A stretch of DNA of 64,000 nt from Oscillospiraceae bacterium. Lineage in GTDB: Bacteria > Bacillota > Clostridia > Oscillospirales > Ruminococcaceae. The number at the start of each line of letters is the position of its first letter. The stretch's first letter is position 1. Location of the stretch: NCBI GenBank assembly GCA_902798695.1, contig CADBXK010000001.1:496001-560000 (forward strand). Direction: 5' to 3'. The translations under genes were made by a program, and so were the position numbers. This document shows positions 21,345 to 30,392 of the stretch, piece by piece. The notes beneath the pieces are model-generated. The model was not told the DNA's origin. It made no database searches and saw only the letters and a program-made list of their open reading frames with translations.

Positions 21345-22967
21345 ATGAATGGAATTTTATTAAGAGATGCAATTATTTCTGGTGCAAATCTATTAGTTAA
21401 CAGAAAAAGCTCAATAGACGAATTAAACGTATATCCTGTTCCAGATGGTGATACGGGAACTAATATGTCGATGACAGCAAGCTCTGCAGCAACTATGTTA
21501 AAAGCTCTAACCAATCCAACTGTTAGTGAAGTTGCTAAAACTACCGCTTCTGCTATGCTAAGAGGTGCGAGGGGTAATTCTGGAGTAATATTGTCTTTGT
21601 TTTTTAGAGGAATGTCAAACGCACTAAAAGACGAAACAAATTTAACAACTCAACTACTTGCAAAATCACTAGAACAAAGTGTTAAAGAAACCTATGGCGC
21701 TGTTATGAAACCAACGGAAGGAACTATCCTTACTGTTGCTAGATTGGCTTCCGAAAAAGCTGCAACTTTAAATACAGAAGATGTATCTGAAGCATTTGCA
21801 ATAATTTTAGAAACTGCCAAAGACGCTCTTGCTAAAACACCAGATATGTTGCCTATTCTTAAAAAAGCCGGCGTTGTTGATGCAGGTGGCATGGGCCTTG
21901 TAACTCTTTTTGAAGGTATGAAATCTGTTTTTGATGGAAATGGAGTAATTGAATTAGAAGGAAATGCACCTAAAGCTAATTTAATTAATCCTGTTGCTGA
22001 AACAGAGTCTGATATTAAATTTTCTTACTGTACTGAGTTTATAGTAAACAGAACTAATGATAAAAACCACCTATCTCTACGAGCATATTTGGAATCTATT
22101 GGAGATTCTGTAGTTGTTGTAGAAGACGAGTCTATAATAAAAGTGCACGTACACACCAATGAACCAGGTAATGCAATCCAAGAAGGCTTAAAATTTGGTT
22201 GGCTAACGAATATGAAAATTGACAATATGCGTCAACAACACGAACAAAAATCTCATTCTGCCGATCAATTCAAAAAAAATCAAACATATGTAGCCGTTGA
22301 TAACAATGTTCCAGTCGGATTTGTTGCGGTTGCTGCTGGTGAAGGTATTGTAAATTTGTTTGAAGAACTAGGAGCTAATAAAGTTGTTAGTGGTGGTCAA
22401 ACAATGAACCCAAGTACAGAAGACATATTAAATGCAATTCAATCTGTTGGAGCAAAAAATATTATAGTTTTACCAAATAATAAAAATATCATTATGTCTT
22501 CAGAACAAGCTGCCAGAATAGCCGACCGTAACGTTATTGTGCTTCAAACAAAGTCTATTCCTGAAGGTATGTCAGCTATGCTTTCATATGATCCAGACGT
22601 TGAATTGGAGGAAAATGTTCTCGCAATGACTTCTGCAATCAGTTCTGTTAAAACTGGATTAGTAACATTTGCTGCAAGAGATTCATTTATGGATGGTAAA
22701 AAAATAGGAAAAGATGAAATTTTAGGAATAAAAGACAACAAAATATGCATCATTGATCAAAACATAAATAAAACATGCTTTCGTTTGATCAAAAAAATGA
22801 CAAATAGTTCTAGTAATGTTATAACTATTTTTTATGGGAAAGACGTCCTAGAACAACAGGCAAATGAATTATACTCTAGTTTATATTCTAAGTATGGTAA
22901 CAAAATTGAAGTAAATATGTTAAAAGGTAATCAACCAGTTTATTATTATATAATTTCAGTGGAATAA
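21345..22967 (+). CDS. fakA: Fatty acid kinase subunit FakA (YloV/DAK2 family)
   Basis: 540-aa kinase that phosphorylates exogenous fatty acids held by FakB (DegV-like) partners, feeding phospholipid synthesis. N-terminal DhaL domain: NVYPVPDGDTGTNMSMT with the Mg/ATP aspartates, RGARGNSGVILSLFFRG and KKAGVVDAGGMGL. Middle domain begins KFSYCTEFIV; a C-terminal domain follows. Start at ATG 21345, 8 bases after CGGAG. Its stop shares a base with the recG start (TAATG). No fakB gene lies in the window. Confidence 0.92.
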   Translation: MNGILLRDAIISGANLLVNRKSSIDELNVYPVPDGDTGTNMSMTASSAATMLKALTNPTVSEVAKTTASAMLRGARGNSGVILSLFFRGMSNALKDETNLTTQLLAKSLEQSVKETYGAVMKPTEGTILTVARLASEKAATLNTEDVSEAFAIILETAKDALAKTPDMLPILKKAGVVDAGGMGLVTLFEGMKSVFDGNGVIELEGNAPKANLINPVAETESDIKFSYCTEFIVNRTNDKNHLSLRAYLESIGDSVVVVEDESIIKVHVHTNEPGNAIQEGLKFGWLTNMKIDNMRQQHEQKSHSADQFKKNQTYVAVDNNVPVGFVAVAAGEGIVNLFEELGANKVVSGGQTMNPSTEDILNAIQSVGAKNIIVLPNNKNIIMSSEQAARIADRNVIVLQTKSIPEGMSAMLSYDPDVELEENVLAMTSAISSVKTGLVTFAARDSFMDGKKIGKDEILGIKDNKICIIDQNINKTCFRLIKKMTNSSSNVITIFYGKDVLEQQANELYSSLYSKYGNKIEVNMLKGNQPVYYYIISVE

Positions 22968-25000
22968 TGAATACATTATTGAATCTACCAATTAGTTCAC
23001 TAAATGGTGTAGGTAAAAAAAGAGCAGCTTTATATAGCAAATTAGGTTTAAATGATATTAATAGTTTGTTACATCACTTTCCAAATAGATATATCAATTG
23101 TTCTAACCCATTAAAAATTTCACAAGCTATTATTGGAGAAAAATGCTGCATAAAAGCCACTATATTAAAATCAGAAAAACCATATGTAAAATCTAGAAAA
23201 ATGATTATATATACTTCACATGGAGCAGATTCTGATAAAAATTGTGTGGCTATAGTTTTTTTTAACAATATATATGCTTTTAAATCGCTTAAAATTGGAC
23301 ATACATATTTATTTTTTGGTAAAATTGAAGGAAACATAATTTCAAAAAAAATTATAAATCCAATGATAATAAATCCCGATGAATCAAGCTTAATTCCAAT
23401 ATATTCCTTAACTTCAGGGTTAACTTCTAAAATGATTTCTACTAACATAAAACAAGCTTTAAACTTAATTGATGGCCAAGAAGATTGTCTTCCTCAAAAA
23501 TTAATTGACAAGTATGGTCTAATTGCTTTTAATGATGCACTAAAAAATATTCACTTTCCTCAATCTGAGCAACATTTAAATAGAGCTAAGCAGCGTTTGA
23601 TTTTTGAAGAGTTATTATATTGGCAAATTGGCATTCAACTTATAAAACAGCAAAACACAATAGAAACAACAAAAAAATTAACCTATTTAAATCTTGATTC
23701 TTTCTTAAACAATCTTAAATTTGAATTAACAAATGCTCAAAACAATGTAATAAATGAATGTATTTCAGACTGCTTGAAAAATGTTCCAATGAATAGACTA
23801 ATTCAAGGAGATGTTGGTTGCGGTAAAACTGTTGTTGCTGCTGCTTTGGCGTTTTTATTTGCAAAATCAAAAATGCAAGTTGCTATTATGGCCCCAACAG
23901 ATATTTTAGCTCGTCAACATTTTAAGTTTTTTGTTAAAACACTAACTCCTCTTGGAATTAATGTAAATATCCTTGTTGGTTCTTTAAGTTCAAAAGAAAA
24001 ATCTAAAGTACAAAATGAACTTGAATATGGTATGATCGATGTTATTATTGGTACACATTCCCTATTTCAAGAAAAAACCAATTTCAAAAATTTGGGTCTC
24101 ATAATAACCGATGAGCAACATCGTTTTGGTGTTGAGCAACGAAAAAAGTTAGCAGAAAAAGGCAATGCTCCTCATAAATTGGTTATGTCTGCAACCCCCA
24201 TACCTAGGACTTTAGCATTAATAATATACGGCGATCTTGATATATCAAACATATATGAACTACCTGCTGGAAGAATTCCTGTTAAAACAGTTCATATTCC
24301 TTCCTCTAAAAGATCACGTGCTTTCTCATACATTAAAAATCAATTACAAAAACAGCGTCAAGCTTATATTGTTTGTCCAGCAATTGATGATAGTGAACGA
24401 AATATAGCATCAGTGGTAAAATATACACAAAACTTACAACAAAATATTTTTAAAGACTACAGTGTTGAAATGCTACATGGAAAAATGACTGGTTCTGAAA
24501 AAGACATTTTAATGCAAAAATTCTTAAATGGTCAAATTGATATTCTAGTTTCAACTACTGTTATAGAAGTTGGTGTAGATGTTCCTAACGCAACAACAAT
24601 TATGATTGAAAACGCTGAATTTTTTGGACTATCTCAATTACATCAGCTTAGAGGCAGAGTTGGAAGAGGCAATATTGAATCTTTATGTATTTTAGTATCT
24701 AATGCAACCAAACCCGAAAGTCAAAAACGACTTAAAATTATGTGTGATACTAACAATGGATTTGAAATTGCAGAAGAAGATTTAAAAATAAGAGGTCCTG
24801 GTGATTTTTTTGGAAATAAGCAGCATGGATTGCCAAATTTTAAAATTGCTAATATAATAGAAGATACAAAAATACTTAATGTTTGTAAAAAAGAAGCTGA
24901 AAATATATTATCAAACGATCCTAGATTGGAGCTAAAAGAACATGAAAAAATAAAAAATAATGTATTGCACCTTTTTTCGCATGACAAATATATACTATAA
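22967..25000 (+). CDS. recG: ATP-dependent DNA helicase RecG
   Basis: 677-aa superfamily 2 helicase that reverses stalled replication forks and processes branched DNA. N-terminal wedge/OB domain (PISSLNGVGKKRAALYSKLG... SLLHHFPNRYI); Walker A in RLIQGDVGCGKTVVAAAL; IITDEQHRFGVEQR as the DEAD-type motif II; SATPIPRTL motif III; STTVIEVGVDVPNAT and QLHQLRGRVGRG motifs V and VI. Starts one base inside the fakA stop codon, so translation is coupled. Confidence 0.96.
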   Translation: MNTLLNLPISSLNGVGKKRAALYSKLGLNDINSLLHHFPNRYINCSNPLKISQAIIGEKCCIKATILKSEKPYVKSRKMIIYTSHGADSDKNCVAIVFFNNIYAFKSLKIGHTYLFFGKIEGNIISKKIINPMIINPDESSLIPIYSLTSGLTSKMISTNIKQALNLIDGQEDCLPQKLIDKYGLIAFNDALKNIHFPQSEQHLNRAKQRLIFEELLYWQIGIQLIKQQNTIETTKKLTYLNLDSFLNNLKFELTNAQNNVINECISDCLKNVPMNRLIQGDVGCGKTVVAAALAFLFAKSKMQVAIMAPTDILARQHFKFFVKTLTPLGINVNILVGSLSSKEKSKVQNELEYGMIDVIIGTHSLFQEKTNFKNLGLIITDEQHRFGVEQRKKLAEKGNAPHKLVMSATPIPRTLALIIYGDLDISNIYELPAGRIPVKTVHIPSSKRSRAFSYIKNQLQKQRQAYIVCPAIDDSERNIASVVKYTQNLQQNIFKDYSVEMLHGKMTGSEKDILMQKFLNGQIDILVSTTVIEVGVDVPNATTIMIENAEFFGLSQLHQLRGRVGRGNIESLCILVSNATKPESQKRLKIMCDTNNGFEIAEEDLKIRGPGDFFGNKQHGLPNFKIANIIEDTKILNVCKKEAENILSNDPRLELKEHEKIKNNVLHLFSHDKYIL

Positions 25001-25024
25001 CAATATAAAAGGAGATTAAAAATT

Positions 25025-26920
25025 ATGGCTAAAATAAATTTAAGGGGCGAAATTCATGAATTTGAAAATGGAATTACAATTGCCGAAATTGCAAATTTTA
25101 TTAGCAACAGTCTTTATAAGTCTGCATGTTGCGGAAAAATAAATGGAAAATTAGCCGATCTTCGAACTCCAATTACAGAAGATTGTAGTGTTGAAATATG
25201 CACATTTGATTCTGCTGAAGGTAAAAAAGCATATTGGCATACAACTGCACATATATTTGCTCAAGCTGTTCAGAGATTATATCCAAATGCTAAATTTGGC
25301 ATTGGTCCTGCAATTGAAAATGGATTTTATTATGATATTGACGTTGAGCCTAAAATTACTCCTGAAGATCTACCAAAAATAGAAAGTGAAATGAAAAAAA
25401 TCATAAAAGAAGATATTCCTTTAGAAAAAAAGATCCTTTCTTCCAGTGATGCATTACAATTAATGACAGATTTAAAACAGGATTATAAAATTGAATTAAT
25501 TAATGAACATGCTGGTAAGGGTGAAGAAATATCTATATTTGAACAAGGCGACTTTTTAGATCTTTGTGCTGGCCCACACCTTCTATCAACAAGCAAAGTT
25601 AAAGCATTAAAATTAACAAGCATAACTGGTGCATACTGGCGAGCAGACGCAAATAATAAAATGCTTCAAAGAATTTATGGTATTTCATTTCCAAAAGCAA
25701 GCCTTTTAGATAAACACCTAACCATGCTGGAAGAAGCAAAACGCAGAGACCATCGCAAACTGGGAAAAGAATTAGAATTGTTTAGTTTAATGGAAGAAGG
25801 CCCAGGATTTCCATTTTTCTTACCAAAAGGAATGATGGTTAAAAATCTTTTAATAGACTATTGGCGTAAAATACATTCCAAGGCAGGTTATCAGGAAATA
25901 TCCACTCCAATAATATTATCTAGGTCTCTCTGGGAAAAAAGTGGACATTGGTCTCATTACAAAGAAAACATGTATACAACAACTATAGACGAACAAGATT
26001 TTGCAATTAAACCTATGAATTGCCCTGGCAGTATCCTAGTTTATAAAACAAAAATGCGTTCATATAAAGATTTTCCATTACGCATGGGTGAATTAGGAAT
26101 TGTGCATAGACATGAACTATCAGGCGCCCTACATGGTTTAATGAGAGTTAGATGTTTCACTCAAGACGATGCGCATATATTTTTAATGAAAGAACAAATA
26201 AAAGATGAAATCAAAAAAATTATTAGTCTAATCGATGATATGTATAGCAAATTTAACTTTGAATATCATCTAGAACTATCAACTATGCCAGACGATCATA
26301 TTGGCGAGTTAGAAGATTGGGAAATGGCAACAAATTCATTAAAAGATGCAATGAATGAAGCAAATCTTAGTTACAAGATAAATGAAGGCGATGGTGCTTT
26401 TTATGGTCCAAAAATTGATTTTCATTTAAAAGATTGCTTAGGTCGAACATGGCAATGCGGAACAATTCAGCTAGATTTCCAATTACCTGAACGTTTTGAA
26501 TTAGAATATACTGGTAGTGACGGCGTAAAACACAGACCTATTATGATTCATAGAGTTGCTTTTGGTAGCATAGAAAGATTTATTGGAATTTTAATTGAAC
26601 ATTTTGCAGGCGCATTTCCTTTCTGGCTATCACCTGTTCAAATAAGAATATTACCTATATCCGATCATTTTATTGAATATGCCCAAAAAATTCAAAATCA
26701 GTTAGTGGCTCACGGTTTTAGAACAGAAATAGACGAAAGAAATGAGAAAGTTGGATATAAAATTCGTGAATCACAAATGCAAAAAATTCCATATACATTA
26801 ATTGTTGGAGAAAAAGAGCAAAGTTTAAACTCTGTTTCTGTAAGACAATATCAAGAAGGCGATAAAGGTGTAATGGAATTAAGTGCATTTATCGATCAAT
26901 TGAAAAGTCTTGAAAAATAA
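25025..26920 (+). CDS. thrS: Threonyl-tRNA synthetase
   Basis: 631-aa class II synthetase for threonine. N-terminal TGS domain, then the editing domain with HTTAHIFAQAVQRLYP and the later Cys/His of DLCAGPHL. The catalytic core carries the zinc ligands (MNCPGSILVYK, RHELSGALHGLMRVR, and HRVAFGSIERFIGILIEHFAG) and the C-terminal anticodon-binding domain ends in SVSVRQYQEGDKG. AGGAG precedes the ATG. Only 24 bases separate it from recG, leaving no room for a T-box leader. Confidence 0.97.
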   Translation: MAKINLRGEIHEFENGITIAEIANFISNSLYKSACCGKINGKLADLRTPITEDCSVEICTFDSAEGKKAYWHTTAHIFAQAVQRLYPNAKFGIGPAIENGFYYDIDVEPKITPEDLPKIESEMKKIIKEDIPLEKKILSSSDALQLMTDLKQDYKIELINEHAGKGEEISIFEQGDFLDLCAGPHLLSTSKVKALKLTSITGAYWRADANNKMLQRIYGISFPKASLLDKHLTMLEEAKRRDHRKLGKELELFSLMEEGPGFPFFLPKGMMVKNLLIDYWRKIHSKAGYQEISTPIILSRSLWEKSGHWSHYKENMYTTTIDEQDFAIKPMNCPGSILVYKTKMRSYKDFPLRMGELGIVHRHELSGALHGLMRVRCFTQDDAHIFLMKEQIKDEIKKIISLIDDMYSKFNFEYHLELSTMPDDHIGELEDWEMATNSLKDAMNEANLSYKINEGDGAFYGPKIDFHLKDCLGRTWQCGTIQLDFQLPERFELEYTGSDGVKHRPIMIHRVAFGSIERFIGILIEHFAGAFPFWLSPVQIRILPISDHFIEYAQKIQNQLVAHGFRTEIDERNEKVGYKIRESQMQKIPYTLIVGEKEQSLNSVSVRQYQEGDKGVMELSAFIDQLKSLEK

Positions 26921-26934
26921 AAAATATATCATAA

Positions 26935-26980
26935 AAAATAACCTTAAAGTGTATGTATAGCACTTTAAGGTTATTTTTAT
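26935..26980. terminator. Bidirectional terminator between thrS and purB
   Basis: ACCTTAAAGTG (26941-26951) and CACTTTAAGGT (26961-26971) form an 11-bp stem flanked by A- and T-rich runs, extending the pairing on both sides. Confidence 0.85.
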
Positions 26981-27054
26981 TATATATCAATCCACAAAAT
27001 AATTAATTTTTTCTAAAGATTTTCTCCTCACAAGTTTTATATTACTATATAGAA

Positions 27055-28497
27055 TTAAACCATAAGTTCAATATTCATTTTAAGATCATCAGAGTAATTT
27101 GCTAAAATTGGGTTAACAACATCGCTCAAAAAATCATCTACTTGACTTATACTCATACCTATAAAATTTTCTGGTTTCAATATTGACGAAATCTCATCTC
27201 TACTTAATCCAAAAGACTCATCCTGACAAAGTCTTTCAATTAAATCATTTTTCTTTCCTTCCTGTTTTACAACTGCCGCCGCCGCAATAGAATGTTTTCT
27301 TAATTTCTCATGAAGTTCTTGCCTATTTCCACCCTTCTTTACTGCAGCCATCATTATATTCTCAGTTGCCATAAATGGCAGTTCATTCATAACACGCTGA
27401 TTTATAACCTTAGGATATACCACAATTCCATCACAAACATTAAGCATAATATTTAAAATAGAATCTATTCCTAAGAAAGCTTCTGCAACTGATATTCTTT
27501 TATTTGCAGAGTCATCTAACGTTCTCTCAAACCACTGCGTTCCAGCAGTAAATGCCGAATTTAAGACATCAACCATAACATATCGAGCAAGAGCTGTTAT
27601 TCTTTCATTTCTCATTGGATTACGTTTATACGGCATAGCCGATGAACCAATTTGATTCTTTTCAAATGGTTCTTCAATTTCTTTAAAATTTTGCAACAGT
27701 CGCATATCATTAGAAAATTTCATTGCAGACTGAGCAATAGCAGCAAGAGCAGAACAAACATAGTAATCTACTTTCCTAGAATATGTTTGCCCTGAAACTG
27801 GAACCACCCCATCAAATCCCATTTCGTTTGCTATCTTATTTTCTAGCTCTTTAATTTTATTTTTATCTCCATTAAACAACTCAAAAAAACTAGCTTGAGT
27901 TCCAGTAGTTCCTTTTGATCCTAACAATTTTAAGTTTGAAATTAAATTAGTCAAATGCTCGTTATCCATACACAACTCATTTAACCAAAGTGTTGCTCTT
28001 TTTCCAACCGTTGTAAGCTGAGCAGGCTGAAGATGCGTATATGCCAAACATGGAACATCTTTATATTTTTCAGCAAACTTAGATAGAAGTGATATAACAC
28101 CAATCAACTTTTTCTGAACTAACAACAAGCCTTCCTTCATTACAATTACATCAGTGTTATCACCAACATAACAAGATGTAGCTCCCAAATGGATAATTCC
28201 AGCAGCATTTGGACACTGTTTACCATAAGCATAAACATGAGCCATTACATCATGTCTAACCAATTTTTCACGTTCCTGAGCAACATCATAATTAATGTCA
28301 TCAATCTTAGACTCTAATTCTTTTATTTGAGCATCAGTAATAGGCAAGCCTAACTCATGTTCTGCTCGAGCCAAAGCCACCCACAATTTTCTCCAAGTTT
28401 TAAATTTTTTATTTGGCGAAAAAATATATTGCATTTCTTTACTAGCATATCTAGTACAAAACGGACTCTCATAAGAATTTTTAACATCGTAACCCAT
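27055..28497 (-). CDS. purB: Adenylosuccinate lyase
   Basis: 480-aa fumarase-superfamily lyase acting twice in purine synthesis: on SAICAR and on adenylosuccinate, releasing fumarate. Segments ATSCYVGDNTDVIVM, TTGTQASFFELF and the signature loop GSSAMPYKRNPMRNERI with the catalytic Ser are present. It is the long form with an extended N terminus (NSYESPFCTRYASKEMQ), common in Clostridia. AGGTG precedes the ATG. Single gene, facing thrS; its partner purA is at 59.6 kb. Confidence 0.95.
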   Translation of the reverse strand: MGYDVKNSYESPFCTRYASKEMQYIFSPNKKFKTWRKLWVALARAEHELGLPITDAQIKELESKIDDINYDVAQEREKLVRHDVMAHVYAYGKQCPNAAGIIHLGATSCYVGDNTDVIVMKEGLLLVQKKLIGVISLLSKFAEKYKDVPCLAYTHLQPAQLTTVGKRATLWLNELCMDNEHLTNLISNLKLLGSKGTTGTQASFFELFNGDKNKIKELENKIANEMGFDGVVPVSGQTYSRKVDYYVCSALAAIAQSAMKFSNDMRLLQNFKEIEEPFEKNQIGSSAMPYKRNPMRNERITALARYVMVDVLNSAFTAGTQWFERTLDDSANKRISVAEAFLGIDSILNIMLNVCDGIVVYPKVINQRVMNELPFMATENIMMAAVKKGGNRQELHEKLRKHSIAAAAVVKQEGKKNDLIERLCQDESFGLSRDEISSILKPENFIGMSISQVDDFLSDVVNPILANYSDDLKMNIELMV

Positions 28498-28614
28498 ATT
28501 GTCACACCTTTTCTATAAAACTAATTCAGTTTATATAGTATCATGAATATCATAAAATTTCAAGAAATTCAAAAATAGACAAATTACTATTTTTAATATT
28601 TTTTTATTTTTGTG

Positions 28615-28644
28615 TTGACAACAATAAACTCTATATGTTATAAT
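28615..28644 (+). promoter_or_regulatory. Promoter for the tRNA pair
   Basis: TTGACA (28615-28620) and TATAAT (28639-28644), both consensus, with an 18-base spacer, 28 bases before the tRNA-Thr. Confidence 0.8.
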
Positions 28645-28671
28645 ACTTGAGCACTTGATATTTTATAAGTT

Positions 28672-28747
28672 GCTGGTGTAGCTCAGTTGGTAGAGCAGCT
28701 GATTTGTAATCAGCAGGTCGGGGGTTCAAGTCCGTCCACCAGCTCCA
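28672..28747 (+). tRNA. tRNA-Thr (anticodon TGT)
   Basis: 76 nt including an encoded CCA. Acceptor GCTGGTG/CACCAGC, D arm GCTC/GAGC, anticodon stem GCTGA/TCAGC with TGT at 28705-28707, T loop TTCAAGT. The T stem GGGGG/CCGTC contains a G-G mismatch and a G-T pair. Confidence 0.95.
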
Positions 28748-28759
28748 TTTTATATATTG

Positions 28760-28844
28760 GGGAGATTTCCCGAGCGGCCAAAGGGGGCAGACTGTAAATC
28801 TGTTGCTTTATGCTTCGATGGTTCGAATCCATCATCTCCCACCA
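28760..28844 (+). tRNA. tRNA-Tyr (anticodon GTA)
   Basis: 85 nt including an encoded CCA. Acceptor GGGAGAT/ATCTCCC, anticodon GTA at 28794-28796, and the long variable arm expected of bacterial tRNA-Tyr. Only 12 bases separate it from tRNA-Thr. Confidence 0.95.
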
Positions 28845-28850
28845 TTATTT

Positions 28851-28881
28851 ATGCTGTAACTTAGTTTTACAGCATTTTTTT
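28851..28881 (+). terminator. Intrinsic terminator after the tRNA pair
   Basis: ATGCTGTAA and TTACAGCAT (9-bp stem, 7-base loop) followed by seven T. Confidence 0.9.
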
Positions 28882-28989
28882 ATGGAATTATTACATGTTT
28901 ATCACTTTTATTACATTCTTTGAAATTTATGATTGTTACTAATCTACTAAATATATTAGTTTAATTTAAAAAGGGGGTGTATTTTAAAA

Positions 28990-29588
28990 ATGAAAGATGA
29001 CTTCATAATTTATTTTGATAGAAAAGAAATAGTAATACAAATTTTGTTTGCGTTGTTTTTTGGCCCCATACTGTTATCTGTTGCAACAGTTATTATACTA
29101 AAAATATTAAATGGTGAGTTCGATTTAAAACAAATCATAGTTTTTGTTCCTTTTATTATTGGAATTATTTATGTAGTTTCATATTGGTTATATACTATTG
29201 TTTACTTTTTTTTTAAAATTATTTTAAAAAAGAAAAAGAAGCTATAATTATAAATGATAAGGGAATATATCGAAGTAAATGGTATATTTTTTCTAAGCCA
29301 ATATTCATAGATTGGAATAGTATAGATGTATATACTTCAGTATATCATAATGTAAATCCGAGACGATCAAACAGAAACGGTCCAATTTGGCGAGTTTTTA
29401 ATAATAATTCAATATGCATAACCCTCAAAAAAGATTTTTATGATAGTCTACCAATTATGGAAAAAATAGCGTGTACATTAACCAGTTTTACATCCAATGG
29501 TCATAATTTTCGCATACGATTATTCTTTACTAAACATGATGCTGTAGAAGTCATTGATAAAATGAAAGAATATTCTACTAAAAAATAA
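28990..29588 (+). CDS. Small membrane protein with PH-like tail, split by a -1 frameshift
   Basis: Frame 1 (28990-29247) encodes 85 aa: MKDDFIIYFDRKEI, two transmembrane helices (about 14-38 and 48-73), then a lysine run and a stop. The reading continues without a stop in the -1 frame to 29588 (IINDKGIYRSKWYIFSKPIFIDW...). The join lies at the heptamer A AAA AAG (29226-29232), and the fused product would be 199 aa. It is then collinear with the 204-aa paralogue directly downstream, including the shared IFSKP-x-x-I-x-W block. It resembles STM3941-type small membrane proteins. GGGGGTG precedes the ATG. It may be programmed frameshifting, a fresh mutation, or a sequencing error in the A-run. Confidence 0.65.
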
Positions 29589-29650
29589 TATTTAACAAAA
29601 CAAAATTACTACTCAAACATAAATTTTGTTTTAAATAGGATGTTACAAAA

Positions 29651-30265
29651 ATGAAAGACAGATTTGTTGTTAATTTTAGCATAAAAAAATTGGCCTCGTT
29701 AAGCTTAGTATCGGTCCTGTTTACTCTTGGATGTATATATATCGCTACTTTGCCATCAGAAGAAATGCCAGATGCAGCGCGTCTTCCAAGAGGAGGACGA
29801 ATTAAAAATAAATTTATTATTAGAGTCATTATGATTATTGGTATTGTACTTTTTGGATTTGCTAGTATTTTGTTCACATCCCTTTTAATTAAAATAATTT
29901 TAAATAAATTAATTTTTAAAAATGAAGAAAAAGAGCTTCTGGTTATAGACAGTAAAGGTTTATTGATCAATCAGTGGAATATTTTTTCAAAACCAACATT
30001 GATAGAATGGAAACATATTGAAGACATATGCGTCTTTAATCCAAAAGACTACCTCTTTTCAAATAATGAGGAACAATTAAAAAATAAAATTATAGCGTTA
30101 AAATTATCGCAAGAATTTTATAATAACTCATCATTTTTGGCAAAAATAAAATATAAACTCAATAAAAAATTTTCCAAAGGCTATGAATTTCATATAAATT
30201 TAAACTTTTCTAATTTTGATGCAAATGAAATACTTAATGAAATAAACAAATACCGTTTTAAGTAA
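29651..30265 (+). CDS. Small membrane protein with PH-like tail (intact paralogue)
   Basis: 204 aa. Starts MKDRFVVNFS, then two transmembrane helices (about 13-32 and 54-82) separated by a polar loop, then a soluble domain beginning LLVIDSKGLLINQWNIFSKPTLIEWKHIEDICV. The pattern of two helices followed by a short beta-rich domain with a D-x-K-G-hydrophobic start resembles STM3941-like/PH-like proteins, whose function is not known. It is a tandem copy of the frameshifted gene 62 bases upstream. An AGGATG site precedes the ATG. Both lie in a small accessory patch between the tRNAs and the dehydrogenase gene. Confidence 0.7.
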   Translation: MKDRFVVNFSIKKLASLSLVSVLFTLGCIYIATLPSEEMPDAARLPRGGRIKNKFIIRVIMIIGIVLFGFASILFTSLLIKIILNKLIFKNEEKELLVIDSKGLLINQWNIFSKPTLIEWKHIEDICVFNPKDYLFSNNEEQLKNKIIALKLSQEFYNNSSFLAKIKYKLNKKFSKGYEFHINLNFSNFDANEILNEINKYRFK

Positions 30266-30392
30266 AAAATTATCCATAAATATTAAAGATACTTTGATTT
30301 ATATTAATTTATATGATACAATTTAATATGCAGTATAATTTGTTTTATTTTACTTAAAACAGGTTTCAAAATATAAAGAGGAGATAAACATT

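Noticed and set aside
28672-30265. Integrative element at the tRNA pair
   Set aside because: No integrase gene and no direct repeat of a tRNA 3' end was seen downstream; only the two paralogous membrane genes follow.
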